From the NCBI GenBank assembly GCA_030141605.1, contig JAQGDQ010000200.1:1-62000 (forward strand): a stretch of 62,000 nucleotides of DNA, given 5' to 3'. Positions within the stretch are counted from its first letter, which is position 1, and each line of letters opens with the position of its first letter. This stretch comes from Tubiluchus corallicola. Its lineage: Eukaryota > Priapulida > Priapulimorpha > Priapulimorphida > Tubiluchidae. The position numbers were made by a program, and so were the translations under genes. The notes beneath the pieces were generated by a model. That model worked only from the letters and a program-made list of their open reading frames with translations. It did not search any database and was not told the origin of the DNA. Below are positions 1 to 11,688 of the stretch, one piece after another.

Positions 1-594
1 AGAAAATACAAGAGAACATTCTCTGAACAACTCTACATCAAATAGACAGTGCTAACTTCCATATAACAGCAAAACACTCACAGAAATCTTTAATGTTAAC
101 TCCTTACATGTCTTTCATATGACCCTGTTTTATCTACAGTTGGTTTAAGGATTTACTTTGGGTTTGTACTATTATGCGGGATTAGGCATATTTTATTTCT
201 GTTATTTTAGCTGTGATTTAAGCAAATAGAATTTGCGTATCTGACGGCATTGCTTAATGATATCTGAACTTTGGCTTTTAACGTTGTTTTTGTGTTCATA
301 GCCGTACGCGAAGGTATACGTAGCAGTTTGTGTTATTGAAATTACACTGAAATTACTGAAAGTAAGTTTACATGAGAAAATAAGTTGTGTGTTAATAAAA
401 TTATGTGATATCTTGTGATGTTTTAGATGGTCTTTAAAACTTATTTTATAAAATCTGGCATGTGTTTAGCTAAAATATTCATAAAAACACCCAGACTCCT
501 TTGAGAAATACAGTTGAACTTTTCAGTGACGCTTAATTACGTGAAAATTATCAAATGAAATCATAATTACCAAACTTTTACTTTAACTTTAAAC
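1..594. other. AT-rich non-coding DNA, no gene seen
   Basis: No reading frame or repeat that I can recognise. A 5' untranslated exon of the calcium-sensor gene downstream could lie here or further left, because that gene has a splice acceptor before its start codon, but nothing marks it. Confidence 0.4.
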
Positions 595-1018
595 TGGTGC
601 ATTCGCAAGTAACTCGCAAGTGCATTCAGACTAGAGAGCAAAACTTGCTGCAAGTTACTCTGTGACAGTAAGTGCGAGCTGACACTCACTTCACTGTTTA
701 TTGTCACACAAGTGTTGAGAGTAACTCCTTGAGGCTTTCACACTAGACAGTAACTCACAAACATGTTCAGACTAGAGGGCAAAACTTGCTGCGAGTTACT
801 CTCTGACAGTAAGTGCAAGCTGACACTCACTTCACTGTTCATTGTCACACAAGTGTTGAGAGTAACTCCCTGAAGCTTTCACACTAGACAGTGAATCAAC
901 TCACGTCAACCGGTGCCGAGTTTGCAATTTCTTACAGTAACTCGCAAAGCAGTTTACACTTGCAAGTTTGCTGTCAGAAAGAAATCTCGCGACAGAAAAC
1001 TCACTAGTCTGACCATGC
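595..1018. mobile_element. Family E non-autonomous element (GGCG-type ends), copy 1
   Basis: Contains two units of about 140 bp built on the phrase AAAACTTGCTGCAAGTTACTC, and ends with ACTCACTAGTCTGACCATG, an inverted match to the GCATTCAGACTAG phrase at the left. A second copy with clearer terminal inverted repeats sits at 36300-36691. No coding capacity is visible. It is probably a miniature DNA transposon with internal duplication; the superfamily is unknown. Confidence 0.6.
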
Positions 1019-1085
1019 CCTTACTGTATATTAGCCTCACTTGTAAATAAGTACAAACATTACTACGTACAGAAACTGTGAATTA

Positions 1086-1490
1086 ATGTATAATTATATT
1101 ACAATTAATATAAAAACTTGTGAACATCTACTTTTCGACTGCCCTTTCGTAGACACACAAAAGCGTATGTTTTTTAAAAATAACATTAACACCACTAATA
1201 TTGCTGTGTTAATTCAAAAGCAAGATGATAGCAGCACTTTGAGCTCATTTGTTGAAGTAATTATGGATGACTTCATTAGACAGCAAATGTCAGGAGTATT
1301 ATGATACGTGTTACTAAACTAGCTGTTGTACTATTGCTATCTTTGTAATTTTAATTAGTAAATTATACTGTGTTTAGAGTTTTATTTTATTATTTTATTA
1401 GAAAATTTGTAAAATTTATACTTATACTAATGTTGTACCTGCAAATAGAGGTTTTTATTAATAAAGATTTTAAATAAATAAGTAAATTAC
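1086..1490 (+). pseudogene. LINE 3' end: RT C-terminal remnant and tail
   Basis: The frame at 1086-1304 reads TCEHLLFDCPFVDTQKRMF near its start, matching the Cys/His-containing C-terminal segment (EHLLFxCP) of many non-LTR retrotransposon ORF2 proteins. It ends with a stop at 1302-1304 and is followed by AT-rich DNA and an AATAAA-containing tail near 1460-1480. Nothing upstream resembles the polymerase domain, so this is a 5'-truncated insertion, typical of LINEs. Family not assigned. Confidence 0.5.
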
Positions 1491-1956
1491 AATTAATATC
1501 ATAAAGACTCAAGAGGAAGCAAAGCATCCTGAGTGTTTTATGAAGGTATTATTAGTTTAAACAAAATTCATTTTTTGTTTGTGCTTTAATGAACATTGTA
1601 TATAGTATTCTCTGATATTTTGGCTAAAATATTATTATGTATTCATTGCTGAGAACATGTTTTCAATAAATTATTATTGTATTGCATTATTGCATTGTAT
1701 TCATTGATCGTATAAGGACACTTTAATTAATTAATCAATATTTCTAATGCATTCCACCTGATGATCAAATGCATCTTACAAATAAAAGATCATCAAAATT
1801 ACTAAAAAAATTATTTCATAAGTAACTTTCTTCTTTTTCTGAGGACTTTTCCATTGAAATTTTCTTTTGGGACTGGTATACTGGTATAGAACACAACGAT
1901 ATATTATATTATTTGTTATGACTATAAAAAAAATCAAAATTGATTTCTTTTTTCAG
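1491..1956. other. AT-rich stretch ending in a splice acceptor
   Basis: Non-coding. It ends in a strong acceptor (pyrimidine run then TTTTTTCAG at 1956), implying that it is the 3' end of an intron in the 5' UTR of the calcium-sensor gene. Confidence 0.5.
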
Positions 1957-2003
1957 GGCAGACTGCGTTTTGTTTTTGAGCTACTGGACAAAATCTCTTA
2001 GCC
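1957..2003 (+). other. 5' UTR segment of the calcium-sensor gene
   Basis: Lies between the acceptor AG at 1955-1956 and the ATG at 2004; the start context is GCCATGG, a good Kozak match. An upstream non-coding first exon is inferred but not found. Confidence 0.5.
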
Positions 2004-2381
2004 ATGGGTAAGCAGTCGAGCAAACTACGTCCAGAGGTGCTAGCAGATTTGAGAGAACACACGGAATTTTCTGATTCAGAAATCCATGAATGGTACAAAG
2101 GTTTTCTCAAAGACTGCCCGAGTGGAAACCTCTCCGTCGAAGAGTTTAAAAAGATTTACGGGAATTTTTTCCCGTACGGCGACGCGTCAAAGTTTGCCGA
2201 ACACGTTTTCCGGACTTTTGATGCAAACAGTGACGGGACAATAGATTTCCGTGAATTCCTAACGGCGCTTAGTGTTACGTCACGGGGAAAATTAGATGAC
2301 AAATTGCGCTGGGCGTTCAGCATGTATGACTTGGATGGTAATGGATACATAAGTAAAAATGAAATGTTAGAAATTGTTACA
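2004..2381 (+). CDS. Calcium-sensor coding exon 1
   Basis: Encodes residues 1-126 (myristoylation site, degenerate EF1, EF2, EF3) and ends GAA ATT GTT ACA before the donor GTAAGT. Reading through the donor would add eleven unrelated residues and a stop at 2417, so the splice is well supported. Confidence 0.96.
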
Positions 2382-5259
2382 GTAAGTACACTTTCCACTT
2401 GCTCAAGACAAAAATGAACATTTATTCAGAGAATAATAAGTGTGCTTGCATAGCAAAATCGTCCATAAGTCGGCAGTTAAGTTTTTCTAGTTATTCACAT
2501 ATCCTGAATCTCCATTTCATGAGGATCATTTTGATACCAAGTTTATCGCTCTATGTTATTTCTAAGCTGAGATAATCCACGTTGAAGTTGAGGTGCAGGC
2601 TGCACACTGAAAAACATAACCTTGAGAAAATCAATGTTAAAGTCAGCCATTGTTTTTGTCGGGTCTCTACAAAACACTTAGCAACCGTACGAAAGTGTGG
2701 TTGCTATGGATCTTACAAGAGCAGATTAAAGTTACGTTTAAATACAGTAGATGCTCTTCCTGACAAAGATCTGGGCTTGTCAACAGGAAAAAAAACCCGA
2801 AGCAAAATGGCTGCTACGCTCTACAATCGAGTTTGAAAATACGCGTTTTTTTACAATTGCAATACTAGTTTTTAGACAGAAAAGTGGGCACGGGGTTAGA
2901 AAATTAGATTTTTAGTGTTTTTAGGCATTTTCCTGATAATTTGATGCTAGAATGTAAAAGTCGAATATATTTAGCATTTGTTTTCATAAAAAATAAAAAA
3001 ATAACATTTGACCAAATTTTTGGTGCCGACTTATGCATGGTTTTGGTTTGCAAGCAACACAAATGGTTATTAAAACACGTAAAATACGAAACAAAGCAAG
3101 AATTAATTACCAGAGCTCATATACTTCTCACATGGGTAACAATCTGCACTTAAAGTATGACGTTTTCCTAAAAATTATTTGAGTAGCCTTGACCCTACAG
3201 TCAAACCTTGTTATAACACCAACCCCCCAACCCCCCGTAATACCAAACTTGCCTAATGCCCAGATTTTTAGCAAAATAAAATGTCTATATTTGCATAGAC
3301 ATATATGTATCAATTATATTATCAGACTCTCTTATTGCCAAGTTTTTTTTGCGGTCCCAAAGTGGGCGGAATAAAGAGGTTTGATTGTATTTTGGTCCTA
3401 GAAACTCTTCGTGTCGTCTGCTTTAGTTGGAATACTGTTTTATGGTAACAGCCTTCATGCTACGTCTTTGGGGAACCACCAGAAACGTCAGTATAAAATG
3501 TGTTATATTGGCAGAATGCTACATTGCTAGGCTTGTCACTTAGTCACCGAGTTCCTGTGATCCTCAGTAATTTTGCAACTTGTTTTGTAGTTCACAGTCA
3601 AACGTTTTATCAGGCGTCGAGTAATTATTGCTTGGAGTGTCAGACGACTTGTTTGGAGCGCATCGTATTAGACCACGAAGTCCACACGTTCGGAGCAAAT
3701 GTACAATGTGTGTCATTAAACTGTTCTGATCCATTAGTTAACAATATATAGTAATGATTGAATTTAGTGGAAGATAATTAAGTTGCCTACCCAGAAAAAA
3801 CATTTCAGGTTGTAAACCAACTTGATTTCACACGAAGTAACAGCAAAATACCAAAAATTGTGCAAAAGAATTTCTTTCACTTTGTTTCTTAATGCAGTAT
3901 GACAGATTTGAAACAAAAAATTCCACCCTCTAAAGAAGACAGGATGATTTTTCATACACTACCCCATTTTCAAGTCCGATAAAAAGTATACATTTTAACA
4001 CGATTAATATTGCAAAAGCGTTTCTGATAATTAAATAATATATTAAAACCTTAATTAATGGCGGGCGAGCCCAACTATTGATGGCGTCACAAAGTAGCGT
4101 AATTTTCAACAGCAAAATTATTCTACGGGCGTGTTGCACGTGTTTCCGAATGCGAAAATTGAAGTACAGTGCTACTGTAAGGTATTCAGTGTGTTGTAAT
4201 AATACTAGGTAAGTTTTAAGATAAAAATTCAAATTTACTGCTGTATTCACGCATGAGCTGTCGAACGTGTGCAGTTCGTCAGAAACTAACACATCTGAAC
4301 TGACAGGTACAGCCCCTATTTTTGTGCAGCGCATTTCCAAAATGCAGGCGCTAGTGCCCGTCTAACCAACGAATGGCAAAATACATGTAACAGGGAAGAA
4401 CTAGTGGCTCGAACGTGAAATTGTGTTTGTGTGGTAATAATTCTTTCGTGTAAGTCATTTCTGAAAGAATAGTATGTTTCCTTTCAATATTTTAAAGAGT
4501 AGATTGTTCTGACCACAGTTTAAGATTGGTTTCCGTTTTGCTTTAATGTAGACTTATTTGCAAAAGCTTCCCACTTGCAGATTTTTCATATGAGTGCATC
4601 GCCTTACTACTTAAAATGTTTCCTTTGGTAGGCTAACTGACTTCTTAGACTTTTCACCTTAATTTAAATTTCATTATGATTGGCAATAATACACTAAACA
4701 CGGTTACAAAAAACATATTTTACATTTGCCCCAGACAAGTCGTCTGGCACTCAAAGGTTTTTAGTTTTTAGTTCATTGGGACATGTTAGTTTGTGAATTG
4801 CAATGCACGACTGCAATAATTTTTAGAAGGAATACACCGATCTTCAGAGAGACTGGCATCTGTGCAGTACGTTAAACAGTTCAGCACTACACCTCTTGTG
4901 ACATATTTTATCATAATCTTTCAGGTGACTACAGTTGATGGGCTGAATCATAGCTTTAAACTCAACTATGTAACTTACTAGCTACACGTTGCAAGCAATC
5001 TATTTTCTTGTTTTTCAAATTTTAATAATATCTCATACTGCATTAATGTTTCTTACAGGCCATCTATAAAATGGTAGGTTCTGTTATGAAGATGCCGGAA
5101 GATGAATCAACTCCAGAAAAACGGACAGACAAAATCTTCAGACAAATGGACAAGAATATGGACGGTCTCCTGTCCTTGGAGGAGTTCATCGATGGAGCAA
5201 AGAGCGATCCATCCATAGTTAGGTTGCTGCAATGCGATACCACATCTATACAAAGTTAA
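2004..5259 (+). CDS. Neuronal calcium sensor (hippocalcin/neurocalcin/VILIP-like), two coding exons
   Basis: A myristoylated EF-hand calcium switch protein of the NCS family, expected to move to membranes on Ca2+ binding and regulate signalling effectors. Joining 2004-2381 and 5059-5259 (phase 0) gives 192 residues; vertebrate hippocalcin has 193. It starts [12 protein letters not shown], keeping Gly2 for N-myristoylation. EF1 is degenerate (Cys38-Pro39, as usual in this family). EF2 (about 73-84, [12 protein letters not shown]), EF3 (about 109-120, [12 protein letters not shown]) and EF4 (about 157-168, [12 protein letters not shown]) all have good calcium ligands. The C-terminal part [19 protein letters not shown] is nearly identical to vertebrate hippocalcin. 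The single coding intron falls between EF3 and EF4. The gene is intact; which NCS paralogue it represents (HPCA/HPCAL1/NCALD or VSNL1 type) is not certain. Confidence 0.96.
3196..3389. mobile_element. TA-flanked Tc1/mariner or pogo-type MITE, copy 1
   Basis: 194 bp bounded by TA dinucleotides, with terminal inverted repeats CAGTCAAACC / GGTTTGATTG. A related copy is at 8013-8196. TA target sites with CAGT ends are usual for Tc1/mariner-pogo miniature elements. No transposase inside. Confidence 0.65.
3930..4546. mobile_element. Family C TTAA element, copy 1 (calcium-sensor intron)
   Basis: About 617 bp. Left end TAAAGAAGACAGGATGATTT, right end CCGTTTTGCTTTAA. Close copies are at 12690-13327, 13694-14313, 44936-45472 and 52282-52808, with partial inverted copies at 40361-40512 and 41190-41500. 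The minus strand carries a 136-codon frame that recurs in other copies (see findings). Confidence 0.7.
5059..5259 (+). CDS. Calcium-sensor coding exon 2
   Basis: Follows TTTCTTACAG and continues in phase with exon 1 as [18 protein letters not shown], through EF4, to [11 protein letters not shown] and TAA at 5257-5259. Encodes residues 127-192. Confidence 0.96.
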   Translation, partial: AIYKMVGSVMKMPEDESTPEKRTDKIFRQMDKNMDGLLSLEEFIDGAKSDPSIVRLLQCDTTSIQS

Positions 5260-5505
5260 ACTCGAATTTAAGTTGATTTATTGTTGGCGCACTCGTATAC
5301 CGTGCATTTTGGGGACACTGAATTTGATATTTTTGTTAAATTTATTCGAAGAATATGTATACCATTTGTTAAATACCTGGTAGAGACAGCAGTCTTAAGC
5401 TGATGTGGATAAATGTAAATGTGTTTAATCACAAGTGAGATTGAAAAATGCATTTAAGTGGTCAGAGGTTATTGTTCTCCTGTTTTGGGGAACTTAAGCT
5501 ATATG

Positions 5506-5891
5506 CAGGGCTGGATTACCCTATAAACTACAGCCTAGGGATCCTCAAGCTTGAGGGGTCCATACTTTGCATTGTTGAATTCATTTAATGTAAGTTAAAA
5601 TAAAATTTGAACTTTAAAAAAGAGACCAGGAAGTCTGAAAATCCAATTTTAAAGTTGCTCCTCATTTGATTAAGGATTCCTTTGAGACCCTTCATTTGGT
5701 ACAAAGGGCCCTTGTTTGAGGCCCTTTACTTGAGATTAAGGCCCCTCTTTGAAGCCCTTGTGAAACATGGGGCCCCCAGCTATGCAAATGTTGCTGAAAT
5801 ATATCACTGGTAATCAATATTCTAAACAAGTATGAGGAAATTGGAGAGTGGCTCCGTCTGACGGGCTCCAAAATATTAGAATCCGGCCCTG
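5506..5891. mobile_element. hAT-type non-autonomous element
   Basis: 386 bp starting CAGGGCTGGATTA and ending AATCCGGCCCTG, an inverted repeat of the CAGGGCCGGATT type common at hAT ends. The 8-bp flanks GCTATATG and GCTACGCA agree at four positions and differ by transitions at the other four, so they may be an aged 8-bp target duplication. No coding capacity. It lies about 250 bp after the calcium-sensor stop, so it may be in or near its 3' UTR. Confidence 0.65.
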
Positions 5892-6815
5892 GCTACGCAG
5901 TGTAATTTATTATCAGTCACACCTACTGCAACTTTGTATCAATTTCAGGTTCATCGATAAATTTATTTTATTTCCTATAATTATGAAATTAGTGCTGATA
6001 TCATACTAAAAGATACATTTTAATTGTACATAATTATTCTTTGTTTGTTTTATGTTGCTTAGTAATAGTTTGTTTACTATTAAAATAACGTTCTAAGTGT
6101 TTTAATTTTACGTTCGTTTAATATTCACGATCAACTTGAATTAGAAATCATTTTAGCCACTGACTGTAGTTGACAATCATAAATTATGCAGAGATTTAGT
6201 TGCACAAATGTAATGCTAACAGTGCTCATCGTTTTGTGACTTGATCAGTAATAGTTTGAATTTAAGTATTTTTTCAAAATTTCATTTAACAGGGATTTGA
6301 CACAAAATGCCACCAGGTGGCCACATAGCAAGAAAAAGATATTTGTTGATGGTAAGCCATCTTATTTAAGGAAACCGAAATATTTTATGACCATGTTCTA
6401 ATAGTTATAAATCAGTCATATTCACGTGGAGGTATTGTTGTTTTAGCTAACTACCGACACGCTAATGTGATGTTCTTTAGCAGACGCCATAAGCTTTGTT
6501 CTAATCGCTCGTCAAAGACTACACTACAGCCATCTATTGGCAACAGTCGTACTTTATTGTTACAGTATGATTAATTCCTGAACGGAAACAATTTATTGTA
6601 TGAAATTTAGACGTGTTATTGTAAACATAGAGTAACGTTTATTCTGTACTTAGAACAGGTTGTGAAAACATTTTTATATGATGATAATTCACTATGCTAC
6701 TGTCCATTTTGTATGTTAGCACTAGTACCATCTCATTACTTGAAGTTTTTATTCTAGAATCATCGTAAATACCAAAGATTTTCTGACCTCGGGTCACTAG
6801 GGTCTGCAAGACACT
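5892..6815. other. Non-coding DNA, nothing recognised
   Basis: AT-rich and without a plausible exon or clear repeat. It may include the end of the calcium-sensor 3' UTR; no polyadenylation site can be chosen with confidence. Confidence 0.35.
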
Positions 6816-7376
6816 TTAAAGGAAAGAACAAGTCACTTGGCGTGTTGGGTTTATTTTACTGTTATCACTTAAAGTTGGAAAAATGTAACAAAGAAATTTG
6901 CAAAGAACTGCCTGTAAAGCACAAATTGAAAATGTACTGCATCTGAATAGAAATTTTCAGGCGTGGCGGTTGTCGCCATTTATTTGAAAATCATGACGCA
7001 GCTTTGAGACTTCGTAGCTTTTCGTAACTACGTCGTGGCTTTCCGTAATCGCGCGCTGATTAAACTTATTCAAGCTTCTACAGCTTGCTAAGGTTTACTC
7101 AAAAATATTACAAAATTAGCTATCTAATTTCTTGTAAAAACTTATACTTTTGATGAAAATTGACAGTGTGCTACTTTTCTTCAAGATGAATGACGTCATT
7201 GGAAGAAGAATGGGCGTTGAAAATGGAAACGTCCAAGCGTGAAGTGATCGCGACTTTAAAGTGATTTTACTAGTTACACGAGGCGCTTATTGCAGTTTTA
7301 TTACTAAATCCTTCTAACATTTTTCGGAAACATTTAAATAGGCCCAACTTTCCAGAAAGGTTGATCTTTCCTTTAA
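6816..7376. mobile_element. Family A TTAA element, copy 1 (inverted relative to copies 2 and 3)
   Basis: 561 bp including TTAA at both ends; termini TTAAAGGAAAGAACAAG and GATCTTTCCTTTAA. Matches, in opposite orientation, the elements at 47995-48554 and 58333-58849. Contains a perfect TGACGTCA at 7191-7198. Non-coding; resembles other TTAA-site miniature elements. Confidence 0.8.
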
Positions 7377-8012
7377 GTGAGCAAGTCAAAGTAATACTGA
7401 GTGGTCAAAAATATTCTAGCAGATCTTTTGCTGTACTTTTGTGCCCTGGTTCATTAATCTCTGTTAGTCAATTATCATTCATAGATGATTTTTTTTAAAT
7501 AATTCACTGGAAACCAATGCACGGCACTCATTGACAGGACCTGCTACTGGCATTAATTGATTGTGGCAGGAACAGAACCTAGCTCATTCTTGAAGGTAAT
7601 CATCCAAGATAAAACACTAAAGTGATAGCTATGTTAGGATGTGTATACATTTTCGCTGAACAAGACACAAAGCCAGAGATGGCATGGTACACGAATCTGT
7701 TTAGAAGTTATTTTACTGAAAATGACCTAACTGTTTATTAACCAGGCCCACTGTTGCTTAACTGTCGTAGTCACAAGCATAAAAGGCGTTTTTGTCACCT
7801 GATCCATACTTGGGCAGATATATTCTGTTTTCAGCGGTCTTTCAGCGGTTTCAGACGTTAACGGTTTCAGTGCATTCTGTTTACGTTTTTTTCTGAAGCA
7901 CCCTGTATGTCACATTGTTTATTACACCAACATGTAGTACGTTAACTGCGCCAAAAGTGAGGGCATCATGTTAATGCAGTTGCTGTTATCAGCACCGATT
8001 TAGTCCCATAAA
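7377..8012. other. Non-coding DNA, nothing recognised
   Basis: No exon or known element seen. Small direct repeats around 7830-7870 (CAGCGGT, GGTTTCAG) are the only pattern. Confidence 0.3.
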
Positions 8013-8196
8013 TATAGTCAATCCTCTCCCATAATGCCAACATCGCTCAACGCCCAAATATTTGGCAAAACAATGTCTTTTTTTACTATTTACCTGGACA
8101 TGTATGTGTTAATTCACCTCGTTATAATGCTAAGCTCGCTGCAACGTCAACTTTTTTGCAGTCCCAAAGTAGGTGGTATAAAGAGATTTGACTGTA
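8013..8196. mobile_element. TA-flanked MITE, copy 2
   Basis: 184 bp related to the element at 3196-3389: left end TAGTCAATCCTC, right end GAGATTTGACTGTA with flanking TA. Its right terminus forms the first part of the adjoining 50-bp tandem array. Confidence 0.6.
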
Positions 8197-9085
8197 TTAA
8201 GAACTTTGTACATTGTACAGTAGCATATGTCACAGGTTTGACTGTATTAAGAACTTCGTACATTGTACAGTAGCATATGTCACAGGTTTGACTGTATTAA
8301 GAACTTCGTACATTGTACAGTAGCATATGTCACAGGTTTGACTGTATTAAGAACTTCGTACATTGTACAGTAGCATATGTCACAGGTTTGACTGTATTAA
8401 GAACTTCGTACATTGTACAGTAGAATATGTCACAGGTTTGACTGTATTAAAAACTTCGTATATTGTACCGTAGCATATGTCACAGGTTTGACTGTATTAA
8501 GAACTTCGTACATTGTACAGTAGCATATGTCACAGGTTTGACTGTATTAAGAACTTCGTACATTGTACAGTAGCATATGTCACAGGTTTGACTGTATTAA
8601 GAACTTCGTGCATTGTACAGTAGCATATGTCACCGGTTTGACTGTGTTAAGAACTTCGTACATTGTACAGTAGCACATGTCGCAGGTCTGACTGTATTAA
8701 GAACTTCGTACATTGTACAGTAGCATATGTCACAGGTTTGACTGTATTAAGAACTTCGTACATTGTACAGTAGCATATGTCGCAGGTCTGACTGTATTAA
8801 GAACTTCGACATTGTACAATAGCATATGTCACAAGTTTGACTGTATTAAGAACCTCGTACATAGTACAGTAGCATATGTCACAGGTTTGACTGTATTAAG
8901 AACTTCGTGCATTGTACAGTAGCATATGTCACAGGTTTGACTGTATTAAGAACTTCGTACATTGTACAGTAGCATATGTCACAGGTTTGACTGTATTAAG
9001 AACTTCGTACATTGCACAGTAGCATATGTCACAGGTTTGACTGTGTTCAGAACTTCGTACATTGTACAGTAGCATATGTCGCACG
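8187..9085. repeat. 50-bp minisatellite, about 18 copies
   Basis: The unit runs TTTGACTGTATTAAGAACTT then CGTACATTGTACAGTAGCATATGTCACAGG. Most copies are near-identical; point variants and a 1-bp deletion near 8809 mark a few. The unit contains the right terminal repeat of the preceding MITE plus its TTAA-type flank. Translated frames here are periodic artefacts. Confidence 0.95.
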
Positions 9086-9546
9086 TCTTTATACACTGAT
9101 TCTGTCTCCTGTGTGTCAATTTTCTGACAATAGTTACTATAGTCAAAACTCTTCTTTCTGCTTTAATCACAGTGAAATAGTTTTGTCATTTCGAAGCGTA
9201 AAATGTTAGCAAAAATGTTCTTGTGAAATTATGCAGTTTCTATCGGATGTTTTCATGTACTGCATGTGTTAAATGTTCATGTTGCAGATTTTGCATAGTT
9301 TTTTCATCTTCACGTCAACTTAAGTTTTGAAATCCGAGAAGAGTTCAATTACTGAGATAATATCGATGATAGTCTGTTAAGTGGGGCATGGTAATTGCCC
9401 AGTGTCACATATCTGTTTGTCATGTCAGGCCTAATGCTTCATAATCTAACTTTGCATTCCATTTATAATGGTTTATTAATATCATTTCTTGATAAGTTGC
9501 CCAATAAGCCTTTCCCAGTTCTAGCGATTGATGATGATTGTGAAAA
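9086..9546. other. Non-coding DNA, nothing recognised
   Basis: AT-rich and without exon-like content. Confidence 0.3.
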
Positions 9547-9829
9547 GGTCAAAGGTTAAGTGTACCTGACAACGCATTTGTGTACACTTGACAACGCCTC
9601 GTTGTCCATGCTATTGTAATAGTAACAGTTTTAACAACTTGCTAGAATCTTACACAGTTCCTGCTGCTAAGCAAGGTCCTGCTAGTAAATCACTCTATGC
9701 AGAGACTAATGCATTATTAAGTAAAGTTCACGCAAAACAACTGATAGTGGCAGGTGGCTTTGCTTTACCCGCACGTCACGTGACGGTTGTAGCTAAGACG
9801 CGTTGCTGTGGTACACTTAACCTTTGACC
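9547..9829. mobile_element. MITE with perfect 20-bp terminal inverted repeats
   Basis: 283 bp bounded by GGTCAAAGGTTAAGTGTACC and its exact reverse complement at 9810-9829. The inner sequence is more G+C-rich than the flanks and holds a 79-codon frame (9588-9827) that runs into the right terminal repeat, so I do not treat it as a gene. No clear target duplication and no second copy noticed. Confidence 0.7.
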
Positions 9830-11357
9830 TACAGCAACTGCGCGTGCGCACAACGAAACTGTGAAAAGCCTATTGTAGTTGTAATTATTTGAACTTTAAC
9901 TAGTTTGGACTATTTTAATTGTATTGTAGAACAAACGCATTTTTAATGTTTAATTCAAATTTAGTGTTGTATACAGTACAATGATTGTAAAATAACATGG
10001 AAATAATTATTCTTAGTGTATTAATTAAGTATAAACCTATAGTGCAAGGGGAACTACAGAAAATTTCATTTAATTTTTTTTTTACTTTTTATTTCATATC
10101 AATGCATAGATATAAGATATTGTTTTATCATGCACGTAGTCGCAACTTATAATATTATATTCATTTCAATAAACTCCCCCTGCTGGTCAAACTTTGAGTT
10201 ATAATCAGAAGGCAATTTCTGCCCTAACTAAACTTTTATGAAGGTAGTAGTATAAAATTAGATATCTGTAAGATTTGCTTATAATAGAACGTTTACAACA
10301 GCAAATGTACCTGCAGCCATATTTACCACAGCCAGCTACAAGCGGGGAAACCTTTGTTACTTTCATGCTTATGTTTGGATTGGATAATTACTGTGACAAA
10401 GTGGTCTTAACTGTCTTTATATGAATTAACTCAGGAACGTTGTCAATTGTAATCATGCCTGTTCAAGAATATTGATGTGCTTGCGGAACCGTTTAATTTA
10501 ATTGAGTTTATTTATGATATTATAACGAATTCTTTCTCGTCAGCTGTGATGTGAAGTCTTGAACTGAATTGTGGGAAGTGGTTGCTGTTTTGTGGTTACT
10601 GACACTTGTGTCATATAATTATTATAATCGTGGTTATATTATTCTATGTTCTTGATTTAATGCATTCATATTCGTCATATCTCTCTTATTAGTTAATATT
10701 ATTATTCGTTTTCAATTCTTACAATTTTAATATACGTAGTTTGAGTTATCAGATTATTAATAGGTTTAGACTTGATCGATTGAGGTATTTTGCTAATGCT
10801 CATATGCTGTTGATGTATGCTGCCACCTGTTGGTGATATGTTAAAGCTTCGGTAAAAACTACAATTTTATCTAATGTAAATATTTTTTCATTCTAGTTGT
10901 AATTTCACTTGACGTAACATAGTCGTTGACTCTTTACTTTCTACAGAAGCCTGTTGGAAAGAAATTATGTGATTTTTTCCCCGAATTTGTTCACAGATTG
11001 TACTTTCATTTTGATTGCATTCCATTTTAAATTTTATTGTCTACACGATTGTTGTGTATTAAATGATTTTCTTTGTACTATAACTACGTGTTGTTTTTTT
11101 ACTTTATCATTACAGGCTTTTCCCGATCTCTTACCTGCTACTTTTTGTTTAACATTTTGGACAAAGCGATTTTCCCATTGACGATATAAAGCAATTTTTC
11201 ACATTATTTTAAAAAAAATTTGTTACGATTCATAACAAATTTCGAAAGAATGGTCAGAACGCTTTAAGAAAACGTGTGTATATGTTGGTTTAAAGAGATT
11301 TTTATGCTAAGAATTTTGGGTTTTTATACCCTAGGTATCATAAGGGTTTCAATAATA
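9830..11357. other. 1.5 kb of non-coding DNA
   Basis: AT-rich with long homopolymer stretches. The 75-codon frame at 10954-11181 is not recognisable. No repeat family identified. Confidence 0.35.
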
Positions 11358-11442
11358 CAGTCAACTTCGGATATAAGGGACACCTCGGGACCGGAAAAAA
11401 TCGTCCGTTACATCCGATGTCCCTTATAGCCGAAGTTGAGTC
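11358..11442. repeat. Hairpin end of a pogo/mariner-type element
   Basis: CAGTCAACTTCGGATATAAG is answered about 60 bp later by its inverted form CTTATAGCCGAAGTTGA. A CAGTCAAC start with subterminal inversion is typical of Tc1/mariner-pogo termini; only this end is visible. Confidence 0.5.
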
Positions 11443-11504
11443 AGACCGATGGTATATTGCAAACGGTATGTAGGAAGCTCCTTCAGCGATGCGAGATGTA
11501 TGTG

Positions 11505-11688
11505 ACCTGTTCTCGAGTCTGAGTTTGCGAAAAATTGAGGTTAAAACTCGACCAATTTTGCTTTGATCATAGGATGTAATTATTATTTATTGTAAGCTCT
11601 GATATAAAAAAGCTATTGTAGTTTTCAATATTTTAGAGCATTCTTTATTCTGAACTAATGTTTGCGCAATCATCCGGTTTTCCTTTAA
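11505..11688. mobile_element. Family D TTAA element fragment
   Basis: Ends ATCATCCGGTTTTCCTTTAA at 11688. The sequence before it is the reverse complement of part of the copy at 26885-27360 (shared ATTGAAAACTACAATAGCT in inverted form). Truncated at its other side. Confidence 0.55.

Larger units (their letters stand above)
2382..5058 (+). other. Calcium-sensor intron (2.7 kb)
   Basis: Starts GTAAGT and ends TTTCTTACAG. It holds a TA-flanked miniature element (3196-3389) and a family C TTAA element (3930-4546). Frames at 2582-2836, 2941-3153 and 3500-3751 have no recognisable content. Confidence 0.9.

Noticed and set aside
2156-2398. Minus-strand frame opposite the calcium-sensor exon
   Set aside because: Shadow of a strongly conserved coding exon.
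8187-9085. 50-bp direct repeats as a CRISPR-like array
   Set aside because: The whole unit is repeated with no unique spacers, and this is a eukaryotic genome; it is an ordinary minisatellite.
9588-9827. 79-codon frame with relatively normal composition
   Set aside because: It lies wholly within a MITE and its end runs into the terminal inverted repeat.
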